Source: Geomonas azotofigens (GTDB taxonomy: Bacteria; Desulfobacterota; Desulfuromonadia; Geobacterales; Geobacteraceae). Taken from it: a stretch of DNA of 64,000 bases. Shown piece by piece: positions 1 to 8,818 of the stretch; within the stretch, counting starts at the first letter, position 1; every line of letters starts with the position of its first letter. Where the stretch lies: positions 62,001-126,000 of the forward strand of contig NZ_JAHLME010000004.1 in assembly GCF_018919395.1 (NCBI RefSeq), in the 5' to 3' direction. A model generated the notes under the pieces. That model was not told where the DNA came from and did not search any database. It saw nothing but the letters and a program-made list of their open reading frames with translations. A program made the position numbers and the translations under genes.

Positions 1-1557
1 TTCCGCCACTACGGTCGTCTCGGTTACGCCGCAGTCCCAGAGCACCACCACGAACTCGTCGCCGCCGAGCCGGGCCACCACGTCGCAGGAGCGGGTGCAG
101 TCTCCGAGCTTGCGCGCCGCCGACTGCAACAGTCGGTCCCCCACGTCGTGCCCCAGCGAGTCGTTGATCTGCTTGAAACCGTCGATGTCGAGGAACAAAA
201 GGGCCACGCTGGTGCGCGTTTTCTGGGCCACCTTGAGGACGTCCTCGATCCTGGCGTAGAGGGTACTGCGGTTGGGGAGCTTGGTGAGCGGGTCGTGGTG
301 GGCGAGGAAAAAGATGTTTTCCTCGGCGCGCTTGATGTCGGTGATGTCGAGGATGAAACCGTCCAGGCGGGATATCGCGATGCGGTTCCCCTTGCGGACC
401 CGTTGCACCGCGCAGTTGTTGAGGATCCAGCGTATCGACCCGTCCTTGTGCATGATCCGGTGCCGGATCGGGTCCTGGTCTTCTCCAGCGAAGATGCTGT
501 TGAGGAACTGGACCACCTGGTTGCGGTCCTCCTCGTGGATCATGGTGAACCACAAAAGGGGATCGCGGTAGTACTCCTCCGGGCTGTACCCGGTGATATC
601 CAGGCACTTGGGGCTGTGGTAGATGGACTTGATGTCGCCGTCCTCGAAGCGGACGCTGTAGACGTACTCGTTGATATTGCTGACGATGGTGCGACACTGC
701 TCCTCGCTTTTCAAAAGCGCTTCCTCCGCGTTCTTGCGCACCGTGATGTCGCGGATGTTGAACTGCAGCACCTTGCTCCGGTCGATACGGTAGCCGGTGA
801 CCACCACCTCGACGATGACGCCGCGGCCGTCGCGCGTGGCGAGGCGCAGGTCGTCGTTGTGCAGGTAATCCCGGTGCTGGAGCACCGCGAACTCGGCGTC
901 GCTCGCGGCGAGGGGGGTGAGGGGGGGGACTTCCCAGAGCAGCTTTCCCACCAGTTCGTCCCGTTGGTATCCCAGCATCTCGGTGAGGTAGGGGTTGACG
1001 TCGTGTATCTCGCCGGTGCCGGCGTCGACGATCATGATGCCGTCCTTGGCGGCCTCGAAGAGACCGCGGTAGCGCGCCTCCGTGATCTGCAGGGCCTTGG
1101 CGGCCTTCTCGCTTTCGGTGATCTCTATCAGGGCGAGCCTGATCTCGGAGCCGTCCCGGCAGGGGATGGCCTCGATGCGTAGCTGTTGCAACGCGTTGCC
1201 GGCGTCGGAGAGCAGGGCGTTGCAGGAGTTTCTCTGGTTCGAGGCGAGCAGGCGCTCGAAAAAGTCGGCCAGCGGCCGGCGTGAGCTCTCGCTGAACAGG
1301 TCCGCGAACGGGCGCCCGATCAGGGAGTCGCGCTCCACGCCGAGCATCTGTGCCCCGGTAAGGTTGACGGCGCGGATCACCCCGAAGCGGTCCAGGGTGA
1401 TGTGGGCAACCGGTGCATGCTCGTAAAGGTCGGCATACAGCTTGAGTTCCGCAGCGAGTTCGTTGCGGGAAAGGCGCGTGGCCTTGGCGGTTTTTTTCGA
1501 GTTGCTTTTTTCGGAACGAATCCGGGTGGTACTCTTCGTTCCTACTGCTCCGCTCAT
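1..1557 (-). CDS. PAS-domain diguanylate cyclase (GGDEF), C-terminus beyond window
   Basis: Sensor protein predicted to make cyclic di-GMP from two GTP. On the minus strand the frame is open from ATG at 1557 to base 1, giving 519 residues, and the gene runs off the window. GGAGGA lies just upstream of the ATG. After a short basic N-terminus there are about three PAS-like repeats (roughly residues 40-400), then a GGDEF domain with a perfect GGDEF motif at residues 498-502, preceded by HHDPLTKLPNR and FLDIDGFKQIND. The intact motif suggests an active cyclase. No transmembrane segment is seen, so it is probably cytosolic. Whether an EAL domain follows cannot be seen. The signal sensed is unknown. 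Confidence 0.9.
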   Translation of the reverse strand, partial: MSGAVGTKSTTRIRSEKSNSKKTAKATRLSRNELAAELKLYADLYEHAPVAHITLDRFGVIRAVNLTGAQMLGVERDSLIGRPFADLFSESSRRPLADFFERLLASNQRNSCNALLSDAGNALQQLRIEAIPCRDGSEIRLALIEITESEKAAKALQITEARYRGLFEAAKDGIMIVDAGTGEIHDVNPYLTEMLGYQRDELVGKLLWEVPPLTPLAASDAEFAVLQHRDYLHNDDLRLATRDGRGVIVEVVVTGYRIDRSKVLQFNIRDITVRKNAEEALLKSEEQCRTIVSNINEYVYSVRFEDGDIKSIYHSPKCLDITGYSPEEYYRDPLLWFTMIHEEDRNQVVQFLNSIFAGEDQDPIRHRIMHKDGSIRWILNNCAVQRVRKGNRIAISRLDGFILDITDIKRAEENIFFLAHHDPLTKLPNRSTLYARIEDVLKVAQKTRTSVALLFLDIDGFKQINDSLGHDVGDRLLQSAARKLGDCTRSCDVVARLGGDEFVVVLWDCGVTETTVVAE

Positions 1558-1805
1558 GGGCTCCTCCGTGTTGTCGGCCAAATGAGGTTTGCGGCTAGTT
1601 TCGATGCTGTGATTCCAGTGGGTTACCCGTAGGGGGGCGGTCACTCTCCTAATTGGTCCGGCGCCCCTGTCGTTATTATGATAAAAATGATAAGGGAAAA
1701 GGAGCAAAAGTGCACCGGGAATTATCGAAACAAAGGTTCATTTAGCCCCTGCAATGGGCGATATTTCAGCATGTTGCGGGGTGGCAGCCTGAAACGGGAA
1801 CGGCC

Positions 1806-3338
1806 ATGATCACCAACGACCTGGAACCATTGCCGGATAACGAGGAGAACCGTTTGCTTGCGGCGAACGTGCATCCCGAGGGGTGGTGCAACCCGCAACC
1901 CGCGGAGCGCTACAACCTTGTCGTCGTGGGTGCCGGAACCGCCGGCCTGGTCTGCGCGGCGGGCGCCGCCGGCCTCGGAGCGCGGGTGGCCCTTGTCGAA
2001 CGCGGTTTTTTAGGCGGTGACTGCCTAAACGCCGGTTGCGTCCCGTCCAAGGCGCTCCTGCGGGCGGCCCGCGCCGTCTTCGATGCCCGCTCCGGCGGCG
2101 GGTTCGGCGTGGTTGGAGGCGAAGGGGTGGGGGGCGATTTCGGCGCCGCCATGGCACGGTTGCGGAGCCTGAGGGCCGATATCAGCCGGCATGACGCGGC
2201 GCGGCGCTTCCGGGACGAACTGGACGTCGACGTCTTCTTCGGCGCGGCGCGCTTCACCGCGGCGGATCGAATCGAGGTGGCCGGTGCGGAGCTGAAATTC
2301 GCCCGCGCCGCCCTCTGCACCGGTGCCCGCGCCGCCGTACCCCCCGTTCCCGGCCTGGCAGAAGCGGGCTATCTTACCAACGAGACCGTCTTCTCGCTCA
2401 CCGAACTCCCGGCGACCCTGGCGGTGATCGGCGGTGGCCCCATCGGCTGCGAGCTGGCCCAGGCCTTCGCCCGCTTCGGGGCGCGGGTGACCCTGGTCGA
2501 GCCGGGACCGCGGCTCTTGGGGCGTGACGACCCCGATGCGGCGAGCCTGCTGTTGGAGGCTTTCCGCCGCGAAGGTGTGACGGTGCACCTGGGCACCGAG
2601 GTGATCGCCGTGGAGCGGGGCGGCGCCGGCGGCAAGGTACTGCGATTGCGGCGGCAAGGGATGCCTTTGGAGGTGGAGGTCGACACCATACTGGTCGGCG
2701 CCGGGCGCGCCCCCAACGTGGAGGGGCTCGGGCTGGAGGAGGCCGGGATAACGTACGACCGAAACGGGGTCACCGTGAGCGACACGCTGCAGACCGCCAA
2801 CCCGCGCGTCTACGCCGCCGGGGACATCTGCTCGCGCCTGCGCTTCACCCACACCGCCGATGCCCAGGCCCGCATCCTCATCGCCAACGCGCTCTTCAAG
2901 GGGAGACGCAAGAACTCCGCGCTCACCATCCCCTGGTGCACCTACACCGATCCCGAGGTCGCCCACGTCGGCATGTCCCCGGCCGAGGCCGCGGCTGCCG
3001 GCCTCGACGTGGACACCCTGACCGTTCCCTTCACCGAGGTGGACCGCGCCGTATTGGACGGCGAGGAGGGGGGCTTCGCCCGGGTGCACCTGAAGCAGGG
3101 GACCGACACCATCCTCGGCGCGACCATCGTGGCGCGGCACGCGGGTGAGATGATCAGCGAGATCACCCTCGCCATCGGCTCCGGGCTCGGCCTCATCGCC
3201 ATTGGCAACACCATCCACCCGTATCCCACCCAGTCCGAGTCGTGGAAGAAACTCGCGGACGCCTACCAGCGCCGCCGCCTCACCCCCCTGGTGCGCAGGC
3301 TCCTGGCGGCCTGGCTTTCCTGGCAAAGAAAATGGTAA
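1806..3338 (+). CDS. FAD-dependent pyridine nucleotide-disulfide oxidoreductase (mercuric reductase/Lpd-like)
   Basis: A 510-residue class I flavin disulfide reductase. Seen: FAD Rossmann motif VGAGTAG (41-47), redox pair C73/C78 in GGDCLNAGCVPSK, NAD(P) motif IGGGPIGCE near 206, and the C-terminal His471/Glu478 pair in HPYPTQSE. It lacks the N-terminal HMA domain and the C-terminal vicinal cysteines of true MerA, so mercury reduction is unlikely despite the usual family name. The next gene is a TVP38-type membrane protein. This pairing is widespread, and in some bacteria the two are fused. The pdh operon that follows has no E3 gene, so a role as dihydrolipoamide dehydrogenase is possible but unproven. 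The N-terminal extension of about 35 residues is unusual. Confidence 0.85.
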   Translation: MITNDLEPLPDNEENRLLAANVHPEGWCNPQPAERYNLVVVGAGTAGLVCAAGAAGLGARVALVERGFLGGDCLNAGCVPSKALLRAARAVFDARSGGGFGVVGGEGVGGDFGAAMARLRSLRADISRHDAARRFRDELDVDVFFGAARFTAADRIEVAGAELKFARAALCTGARAAVPPVPGLAEAGYLTNETVFSLTELPATLAVIGGGPIGCELAQAFARFGARVTLVEPGPRLLGRDDPDAASLLLEAFRREGVTVHLGTEVIAVERGGAGGKVLRLRRQGMPLEVEVDTILVGAGRAPNVEGLGLEEAGITYDRNGVTVSDTLQTANPRVYAAGDICSRLRFTHTADAQARILIANALFKGRRKNSALTIPWCTYTDPEVAHVGMSPAEAAAAGLDVDTLTVPFTEVDRAVLDGEEGGFARVHLKQGTDTILGATIVARHAGEMISEITLAIGSGLGLIAIGNTIHPYPTQSESWKKLADAYQRRRLTPLVRRLLAAWLSWQRKW

Positions 3339-3398
3339 CGCCCGGCGCGCCGATATGCTAAAACCTGCATACCCCACAGATGCAGGAGCCGCACTTTC

Positions 3399-4082
3399 AT
3401 GAACCTGAAGAAGATCCTGATACTTCTCGCCGTCGCCGCAGCGGTGGCGCTGTTCTTCCTTTTCGACCTGCAGCGTTTCCTCACGCTTGAGGCGCTCAAG
3501 GCGAACCGGCAGCTCCTGGCGGGCTACTATGCCGAGCACACGGGGACGAGCGTCGCCCTGTTCATGGCGATCTACATCCTGCAGACCGCGCTTTCCCTTC
3601 CCGGCGCCGCCATCCTGTCCCTCGCGGCGGGCGCGGTCTTCGGGGTGCTGGCCGGGACGGTCTATGCCGTCTGCGCCGCCACCATCGGGGCGACCCTCGC
3701 CTTCCTGGTCACCCGCTACCTGCTGCGGGACCTGGTTGCTGGGCGCTTCGGGGCACGCCTCGAGGGGCTCAACCGGGAGCTGGAGCGGCGGGGCTTAAAC
3801 TACCTGCTGTTTTTGCGGCTGGTGCCGCTCTTCCCGTTTTTTCTGATCAACCTCGCCGCGGGGCTCACCCGGCTGCCGCTGCGCGTCTTCGTGCTGGGGA
3901 CGCTGGTCGGCATCATCCCCGGGGGCTTCGTCTTCGTGAACGCCGGGGCGAGCCTCGCCGCCATCAACTCCCTTGGCGACGTCGCCTCGCCGCGGGTCCT
4001 CGGCTCCTTCGCCCTGCTGGGGCTGTTCGCACTGGCGCCGGTCCTCTACGGCAGGCTGAAACAGCGGCAGAATCATTTTTGA
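3399..4082 (+). CDS. TVP38/TMEM64 family (VTT domain) inner-membrane protein
   Basis: A 227-residue polytopic membrane protein. Hydrophobic segments lie at about 5-22, 46-70, 72-100, 135-160, 165-190 and 200-222. The VTT/SNARE-associated signature is visible as SLPGAAILSLAAGAVFG and LRLVPLFPFFLINLAAG, around residues 65-85 and 138-155. Members of the DedA/VTT superfamily are implicated in lipid or small-ion transport, but the substrate here is unknown. It starts 60 nt after the flavin reductase and 66 nt before pdhA on the same strand, so all five genes may share transcripts. AGGAG upstream of the ATG supports the start. Confidence 0.85.
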   Translation: MNLKKILILLAVAAAVALFFLFDLQRFLTLEALKANRQLLAGYYAEHTGTSVALFMAIYILQTALSLPGAAILSLAAGAVFGVLAGTVYAVCAATIGATLAFLVTRYLLRDLVAGRFGARLEGLNRELERRGLNYLLFLRLVPLFPFFLINLAAGLTRLPLRVFVLGTLVGIIPGGFVFVNAGASLAAINSLGDVASPRVLGSFALLGLFALAPVLYGRLKQRQNHF

Positions 4083-4148
4083 CATCCCGCAAGTGTCCGT
4101 TTACACTCTCCTAATCGCTCGGCCCACCTTTTAATAAACGAGGCGTCC

Positions 4149-5204
4149 ATGCCGGAAGTGTTACTTGCCGATTTTCAGGTCAAACGCCTGGAAGTCCTGA
4201 ACGAGAAGGGGGAGGCGGACCAGGAGTTGCTGCCGGACCTCTCCGACGCCGAAATCTGGCGCCTGTACGAGCTGATGCTGCTGGCGCGCATCTTCGACGA
4301 GCGCGCCGTCGCCCTGCAGCGCGAGGGACGCATCGGCACCTATCCCCCCATCCGGGGGCAGGAGGCGGCCCAGGTCGGCAGCGCCTTCGCCCTGGCCCAA
4401 AAGGACTGGCTCTTCCCCTCCTTCCGGGAGATGGGCGCTCACCTGACGCTGGGCTACCCGATTCCGCAACTGCTGCTGTACTGGGGCGGCGACGAACGGG
4501 CCCAGAAGGTGCCGCCAGGATTGAACATCTTCCCCTTCTGCGTCGCCGTCGGGAGCCAGATCCCGCAGGCGGCGGGAGCGGCGCTCGCCGCGCGCTACCG
4601 GAAGGACCCGGTGGCGGTGATCACCTACTTCGGCGACGGTGCCACCTCCAAGGGAGACTTCCACGAGGCCATGAACCTCGCCGGCGTCTTCAACCTCCCC
4701 CTGGTCTTCATCTGCCAGAACAACCAGTGGGCCATCTCCATTCCGCTGAAAGGGCAGACCGCCTCCGCATCCCTGGCCCAGAAAGCGATCGCCTACGGCT
4801 TTCAAGGGGTGCAGGTCGACGGCAATGACGTTTTCGCCGTGTACCGGGCCACCCGCCAGGCGGTGGAGAAGGCGAGAAGCGGCGCCGGCCCCACCTTCAT
4901 CGAATGTCTCACCTACCGCATGGCCGACCATACCACCGCCGACGACGCCGGGCGCTACCGATCCGGTGAAGAGGTGGCCTTCTGGGCCGCGCGCGATCCC
5001 ATCCTGCGCCTGGAGCGCTTCCTGGAGGGCCGCGGGCTCTGGACCCCGCAAAAACGCGAGGAGGCGGCGGCACAGGCCGCCGCCATCGTCGACGCCGGTG
5101 TTGCAGCCATGGAAGCCTCGGCCCCGCCGGTCGCATCGGAACTTTTCGACGAGGTCCTCGCCACGCTCACCCCGCGCCAGGCCGGCCAAAGGAAGGTGCG
5201 CTGA
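4149..5204 (+). CDS. pdhA: pyruvate dehydrogenase E1 component, alpha subunit
   Basis: Thiamine-diphosphate subunit of the heterotetrameric E1, which decarboxylates pyruvate and acetylates the lipoyl group of E2. The 351 residues include the TPP motif GDG (162-164) through N191/N192 in ICQNNQWAIS. The N-terminal LMLLARIFDERAVALQREGR region is typical of the alpha subunit. The start codon of pdhB overlaps its stop codon (TGATG), indicating translational coupling, and an E2 gene follows. Branched-chain 2-oxoacid dehydrogenase is the main alternative; length and motifs fit both, but pyruvate is the commoner assignment for this arrangement. Confidence 0.9.
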   Translation: MPEVLLADFQVKRLEVLNEKGEADQELLPDLSDAEIWRLYELMLLARIFDERAVALQREGRIGTYPPIRGQEAAQVGSAFALAQKDWLFPSFREMGAHLTLGYPIPQLLLYWGGDERAQKVPPGLNIFPFCVAVGSQIPQAAGAALAARYRKDPVAVITYFGDGATSKGDFHEAMNLAGVFNLPLVFICQNNQWAISIPLKGQTASASLAQKAIAYGFQGVQVDGNDVFAVYRATRQAVEKARSGAGPTFIECLTYRMADHTTADDAGRYRSGEEVAFWAARDPILRLERFLEGRGLWTPQKREEAAAQAAAIVDAGVAAMEASAPPVASELFDEVLATLTPRQAGQRKVR

Positions 5205-6166
5205 TGGCCCAGCTTAACATGGTACAGGCGATCAACCAGGCGCTGTCCCTGGAGATGGCGCGCGACGACCGGGTGCTTCTGCTCGGGGAGGACGTCGGGC
5301 GTGACGGCGGTGTGTTCCGGGTCACCGAAGGGCTCCTGGAGCGCTTCGGCAGCGAGCGCGTGCTCGATACGCCCCTGTGCGAATCGGGCATCATGGGGGC
5401 GGCCATCGGCATGGCGGCCTACGGCCTGCGACCGGTCCCGGAAATCCAGTTCCTCGGCTTCACCTATTCCGCCTTCGAACAGCTCTTCGCCCACGCCGCG
5501 CGGCTTCGTTCCCGCTCGCGCGGCCGCTACAGCTGCCCCATGGTGGTGCGCACCCCCTACGGCGGCGGCATCAAGGCGCCTGAACTGCACGAGGAGAGCA
5601 CCGAGGCGCTCTTTTGCCAGGTCCCGGGGCTGAAGGTGGTGGTGCCGTCAGGGCCCTACGTCGCCAAGGGGCTCTTGCTGGCGGCGCTGCGCGACCCTGA
5701 CCCCGTGCTGTTCCTGGAGCCGACTAGGCTGTACCGCCTGCTGCGCGAGGAGGTGCCGGAAGGGGAGTACCTGGTGGAGCTGGGGCGGGCCCGGGTGGCG
5801 CGGCCGGGAAGCTCGGTGACCGTGGTGGCCTGGGGGAGCATGCTGGAGCGGGTGCTGAAGGCGGTCGAGGGGTACGACGCCGAGGTGCTGGACCTGCTGA
5901 CACTGAACCCCTTCGACAGCGAGACGATCGTCAACTCCGTGCGCAAGACCGGGCGGCTGGTGATCGTGCACGAGGCGGCCAAGACCTGCGGCTTCGGCGC
6001 GGAGATAGCCGCTACCGTCGCCGAGGAGGCGATCCTGCACCTGCGCGCCCCCATCCTTCGGGTCACCGCGCCGGACGTGCCGGTCCCCCTGGCCAAGCTG
6101 ATCGACCACTACCTTCCGTCGGCGGAGCAGATCAGCTCCGCCCTTGACGAGGTGCTGCAGTACTGA
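5204..6166 (+). CDS. pdhB: pyruvate dehydrogenase E1 component, beta subunit
   Basis: The 320-residue beta subunit of E1, with an N-terminal pyrimidine-binding transketolase domain (about 1-180) and a C-terminal transketolase domain (about 190-315). Seen: QAINQALSLEMARDD, LLGEDVGRDGGVFRVT with the conserved glutamate expected to activate TPP, and DTPLCESGIMGAAIG. It assembles with PdhA as an alpha2beta2 tetramer in the cytosol. The ATG overlaps the pdhA stop by one base. The E2 gene starts 15 nt downstream behind an AAAAGGAG ribosome site. Confidence 0.92.
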   Translation: MAQLNMVQAINQALSLEMARDDRVLLLGEDVGRDGGVFRVTEGLLERFGSERVLDTPLCESGIMGAAIGMAAYGLRPVPEIQFLGFTYSAFEQLFAHAARLRSRSRGRYSCPMVVRTPYGGGIKAPELHEESTEALFCQVPGLKVVVPSGPYVAKGLLLAALRDPDPVLFLEPTRLYRLLREEVPEGEYLVELGRARVARPGSSVTVVAWGSMLERVLKAVEGYDAEVLDLLTLNPFDSETIVNSVRKTGRLVIVHEAAKTCGFGAEIAATVAEEAILHLRAPILRVTAPDVPVPLAKLIDHYLPSAEQISSALDEVLQY

Positions 6167-6181
6167 AAAGGAGAAGGACGC

Positions 6182-7498
6182 ATGCCTTTCGACTTCAAAC
6201 TTCCGGATCTGGGCGAAGGGATCGTCGAGGTGGAACTGCGCCGCTGGCTGGTCTCCGAAGGGGATGCGGTCGGGGAACACCAGCCGCTGCTGGAGGTGGA
6301 GACCGACAAGGCGGTGGTCGAGGTCCCCTCGCCCCGGGCGGGTGTGGTGGCCGGGTTGCGCCACAAGGAGGGGGAAACCGTCAAGGTGGGCGAGGTTCTG
6401 CTGACCTTGGCGGAGCGCGCAGCTGAACCGCGACCGCAGTCGCAGTCGCAGGGGCAGGGGCAGGGGCAGGGGCAGGGGCAGGGGCAGGGGCAGCAGCAGG
6501 GGGGGGCTCCGCGTCCGGCCTCGGTGGGCATCGTGGGATCCCTCCCGGAGGCGGAGGAGGAACCGGGCCCGGCATCTGCCGGCATGGCCGGTTCGCTCCC
6601 TAAGGCGGGGGAGGCGCCAGCCGCCACGGGCCCCGCCGAGTTCGAGGGACTGGCGACGCCGATGGTGCGCAAGCTGGCGCGCGAGCGCGGCATCGACCTT
6701 CGGAGCGTCAAGGGGAGCGGCCCGCGCGGCTGCATCAGGCCCGAGGACCTGGATCGGCAGCTTCCTCCCGCCGCCAGGGTCATGGGGGGCGCCGGGGCGG
6801 AGGAGCGGGTGCCGCTGCGCGGCCTGCGCCGCACCATCGCCCGCAACGTGATCGCCTCCCAGAGGACCACGGCCTTCGTTACCAGCATGGAGGAGGTGGA
6901 CATCACCGACATCTTCGAGATGCGCATCCGCGAGCAGGGGGAGGTGGAGTCGCGCGGCACCCACCTCACCTTCCTCCCCTTCTTCATGAAAGCCGTGCAG
7001 CATGCGCTGAAGGAGCACCCGCTCCTGAACGCCTCCGTCGACGACGAGGCCCAGGAACTGGTGTTGAAGCGGCACTACCATTTCGGCATCGCGGTGGACA
7101 CGCCGGAGGGGCTCATGGTCCCGGTGATCCGGGATGTGGACAAGAAGAGCATCATCGAGCTGGCGCAGGCGATCCAGGAGCTGGGGCGCAAGGCGCGCGA
7201 GCGGAGCATCGCCCTGGAGGAGCTGCGCGGCAGCAGTTTCACCATCACCAATTACGGCCACTTCGGCGGCACCTTCGCCACCCCCATCATCAACTGGCCC
7301 GACGTCGCCATCATGGGGTTCGGGCGCATCGTGGAGCGCCCCTGGGTGCACCGGGGCCAGATCGTCATCAGGAAGATCCTTCCTCTGTCCCTCACCTTCG
7401 ACCACCGGGCCACCGACGGCGCCGACGCCGCCCGCTTCCTGGGCAAGGTGCTCCGCTACCTGGAAGACCCCGCCCTGTTGTTCCTCGACTGCGGCTGA
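6182..7498 (+). CDS. pdhC: dihydrolipoamide acyltransferase (E2) of the pyruvate dehydrogenase complex
   Basis: Core subunit that passes the acetyl group from lipoyl-lysine to CoA. The 438 residues comprise one lipoyl domain (1-80; lipoylated K43 in ETDKAVVEV), a flexible linker, a peripheral-subunit-binding domain (about 158-195, TPMVRKLARERGID...GPRG), and a catalytic domain with H408 and D412 in FDHRATDG. The linker has a run of QG dipeptides encoded by seven CAGGGG hexamers, instead of the usual Ala-Pro-rich linker, and could vary in length between strains. No E3 gene follows; the next gene is convergent, 11 nt away. Confidence 0.93.
   Translation: MPFDFKLPDLGEGIVEVELRRWLVSEGDAVGEHQPLLEVETDKAVVEVPSPRAGVVAGLRHKEGETVKVGEVLLTLAERAAEPRPQSQSQGQGQGQGQGQGQGQQQGGAPRPASVGIVGSLPEAEEEPGPASAGMAGSLPKAGEAPAATGPAEFEGLATPMVRKLARERGIDLRSVKGSGPRGCIRPEDLDRQLPPAARVMGGAGAEERVPLRGLRRTIARNVIASQRTTAFVTSMEEVDITDIFEMRIREQGEVESRGTHLTFLPFFMKAVQHALKEHPLLNASVDDEAQELVLKRHYHFGIAVDTPEGLMVPVIRDVDKKSIIELAQAIQELGRKARERSIALEELRGSSFTITNYGHFGGTFATPIINWPDVAIMGFGRIVERPWVHRGQIVIRKILPLSLTFDHRATDGADAARFLGKVLRYLEDPALLFLDCG
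6449..6490 (+). repeat. CAGGGG hexanucleotide tandem repeat (7 copies) inside pdhC
   Basis: Seven perfect tandem copies of CAGGGG, followed by CAGCAGCAGG and preceded by CAGTCGCAGTCG. In frame it codes for alternating Gln-Gly in the linker between the lipoyl and subunit-binding domains. The six-base unit keeps frame when copies are gained or lost. Confidence 0.95.
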
Positions 7499-7509
7499 GC
7501 GGGGGCGCC

Positions 7510-8601
7510 TCAGTAATCCCTGAAGCTCATCGCCTTCTTGACCCGCTCGCGGGCCAGCGCATCCGCGGCCGCCCGGGGCGGGACGCCGGCATCCGCCGCC
7601 CTCTCCAGCACCATCCTGGTGTTGCTCCTGATCCTCTCCGCGATCGCCGCGAACGCCTCCCGCTCGTTTCGGCCGGCGTACTCCATGGCCGCCATGATCA
7701 CGCCCCCCGCGTTGGCGATGAAATCGGGCAGCACCAGGGTGCCGCGGGCGTGCAGCTGCTGTTCGGCGTCGGCGGTGCAGGGGATGTTGGCCCCCTCCAG
7801 GATCAGGCGGGCCCGGACCTCCCCGACGTTGCCCGCGTGGATGACGTCCGGCGTCGCCGCCGGCACCAGGATGTCACAGGGAACGGCGAAGATTTCATCA
7901 CGGGACAGGCGCATCCCCTTGCCGCAGTCGGCGACGCTTCCCCCTTGGCGCTTCGCCTCGACCAGTGCCGCAAGCTCCAGCCCGGCTGGATCGTGGACGG
8001 CGCCGCGGCTGTCGGAAGCCGCCACCAGCCGCGCCCCCTTGTCGAGGAGGAAGCGCGCCGCCGCCTTGCCCACGCTCCCAAACCCCTCGACGGCGACCCG
8101 TGCCCCCTGCAACTCGATCCCCGCGTATCCGGCCGCGACCTCGGCGCATTCGGCCACACCGAATCCCGTCGCCCCCAGTTGGTCCAGCGGCAGTCCCCCC
8201 AGTTCCGCCGGGAGCCCGACCGATCTCCCGGTCTCGTCGCGGATCCAGGCCATGGCCGTCTCGTCGCACCCCATGTCGGGGCCGGGGAGGTAGTCGGTGA
8301 GGTCGGCGATCATGCGCGCGAAGACCCGGAAGATCCTCTCCTTGCGCGGGCTGGTCGGGTCGGCGACGATCCCCGCCTTGGCGCCGCCGTGCTGCAGGCC
8401 GGCCGCGGCGTTTTTCAGGGTCATGGCCCGCGCCAGCCGCGCCACCTCCTCGACGCTTACCGTCGGCGACATGCGCACCCCGCCGACCGCGGGACCAAGG
8501 GCGGTATTGTCGATGACCACGAAGGCACGGATCTCTTCCTTCGGGGAATAAAGGTGGATGACCCGTGAAGGGCCAAGTTCATCGTAGTGGATCTCTGTCA
8601 T
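7510..8601 (-). CDS. Glu/Leu/Phe/Val dehydrogenase family (leucine dehydrogenase-like)
   Basis: NAD-dependent oxidative deaminase of branched-chain or aromatic amino acids. The start is placed at ATG 8601 (MTEIHYDELGP), with AGGTG upstream, giving 363 residues. The 28 residues that could be read further upstream have no family character. Seen: substrate lysine K63, catalytic K75 in HGGAKAGI, the PGPDMGCDET motif, and a Rossmann NAD motif VEGFGSVGKAAA. The length matches leucine/phenylalanine dehydrogenases (about 350-380) rather than glutamate dehydrogenase (about 420-450). It converges on pdhC. Exact substrate preference cannot be read from the sequence. Confidence 0.88.
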   Translation of the reverse strand: MTEIHYDELGPSRVIHLYSPKEEIRAFVVIDNTALGPAVGGVRMSPTVSVEEVARLARAMTLKNAAAGLQHGGAKAGIVADPTSPRKERIFRVFARMIADLTDYLPGPDMGCDETAMAWIRDETGRSVGLPAELGGLPLDQLGATGFGVAECAEVAAGYAGIELQGARVAVEGFGSVGKAAARFLLDKGARLVAASDSRGAVHDPAGLELAALVEAKRQGGSVADCGKGMRLSRDEIFAVPCDILVPAATPDVIHAGNVGEVRARLILEGANIPCTADAEQQLHARGTLVLPDFIANAGGVIMAAMEYAGRNEREAFAAIAERIRSNTRMVLERAADAGVPPRAAADALARERVKKAMSFRDY

Positions 8602-8818
8602 AGGACACCTCACCGGGTCGCTGTAGCACATTAAACAGAAGGCAATGACGTCAAATGAATCTATCACGCTCCCGGCAGGTCGCAACGCACCGCCCCTACG
8701 AACTGCGGATGTGACTGCCTGCGAGCCTTTTTTTCAGCCGTACATGGCATGGTCGCTGTTGTTTTATTTGGCGGAGATGGTAGAGTGGGGGCGCAAACTG
8801 ACTGAGAGGATCCTCCGA

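Noticed and set aside
148-1182. 344-codon open frame on the plus strand
   Set aside because: It is the complement of the PAS/GGDEF gene, has no ribosome site and is the usual antisense frame of high-GC coding DNA.
1806-3338. True mercuric reductase (merA)
   Set aside because: No HMA domain, no C-terminal vicinal cysteines and no mer operon genes nearby.
2025-3539. 504-codon minus-strand frame over the flavin reductase
   Set aside because: Antisense of a well-supported gene; composition is His/Gly/Arg-rich with no family motifs.
5648-7405. 585-codon minus-strand frame over pdhB-pdhC
   Set aside because: Shadow of the two genes; its low-complexity Pro-Leu run is the complement of the CAGGGG repeat.
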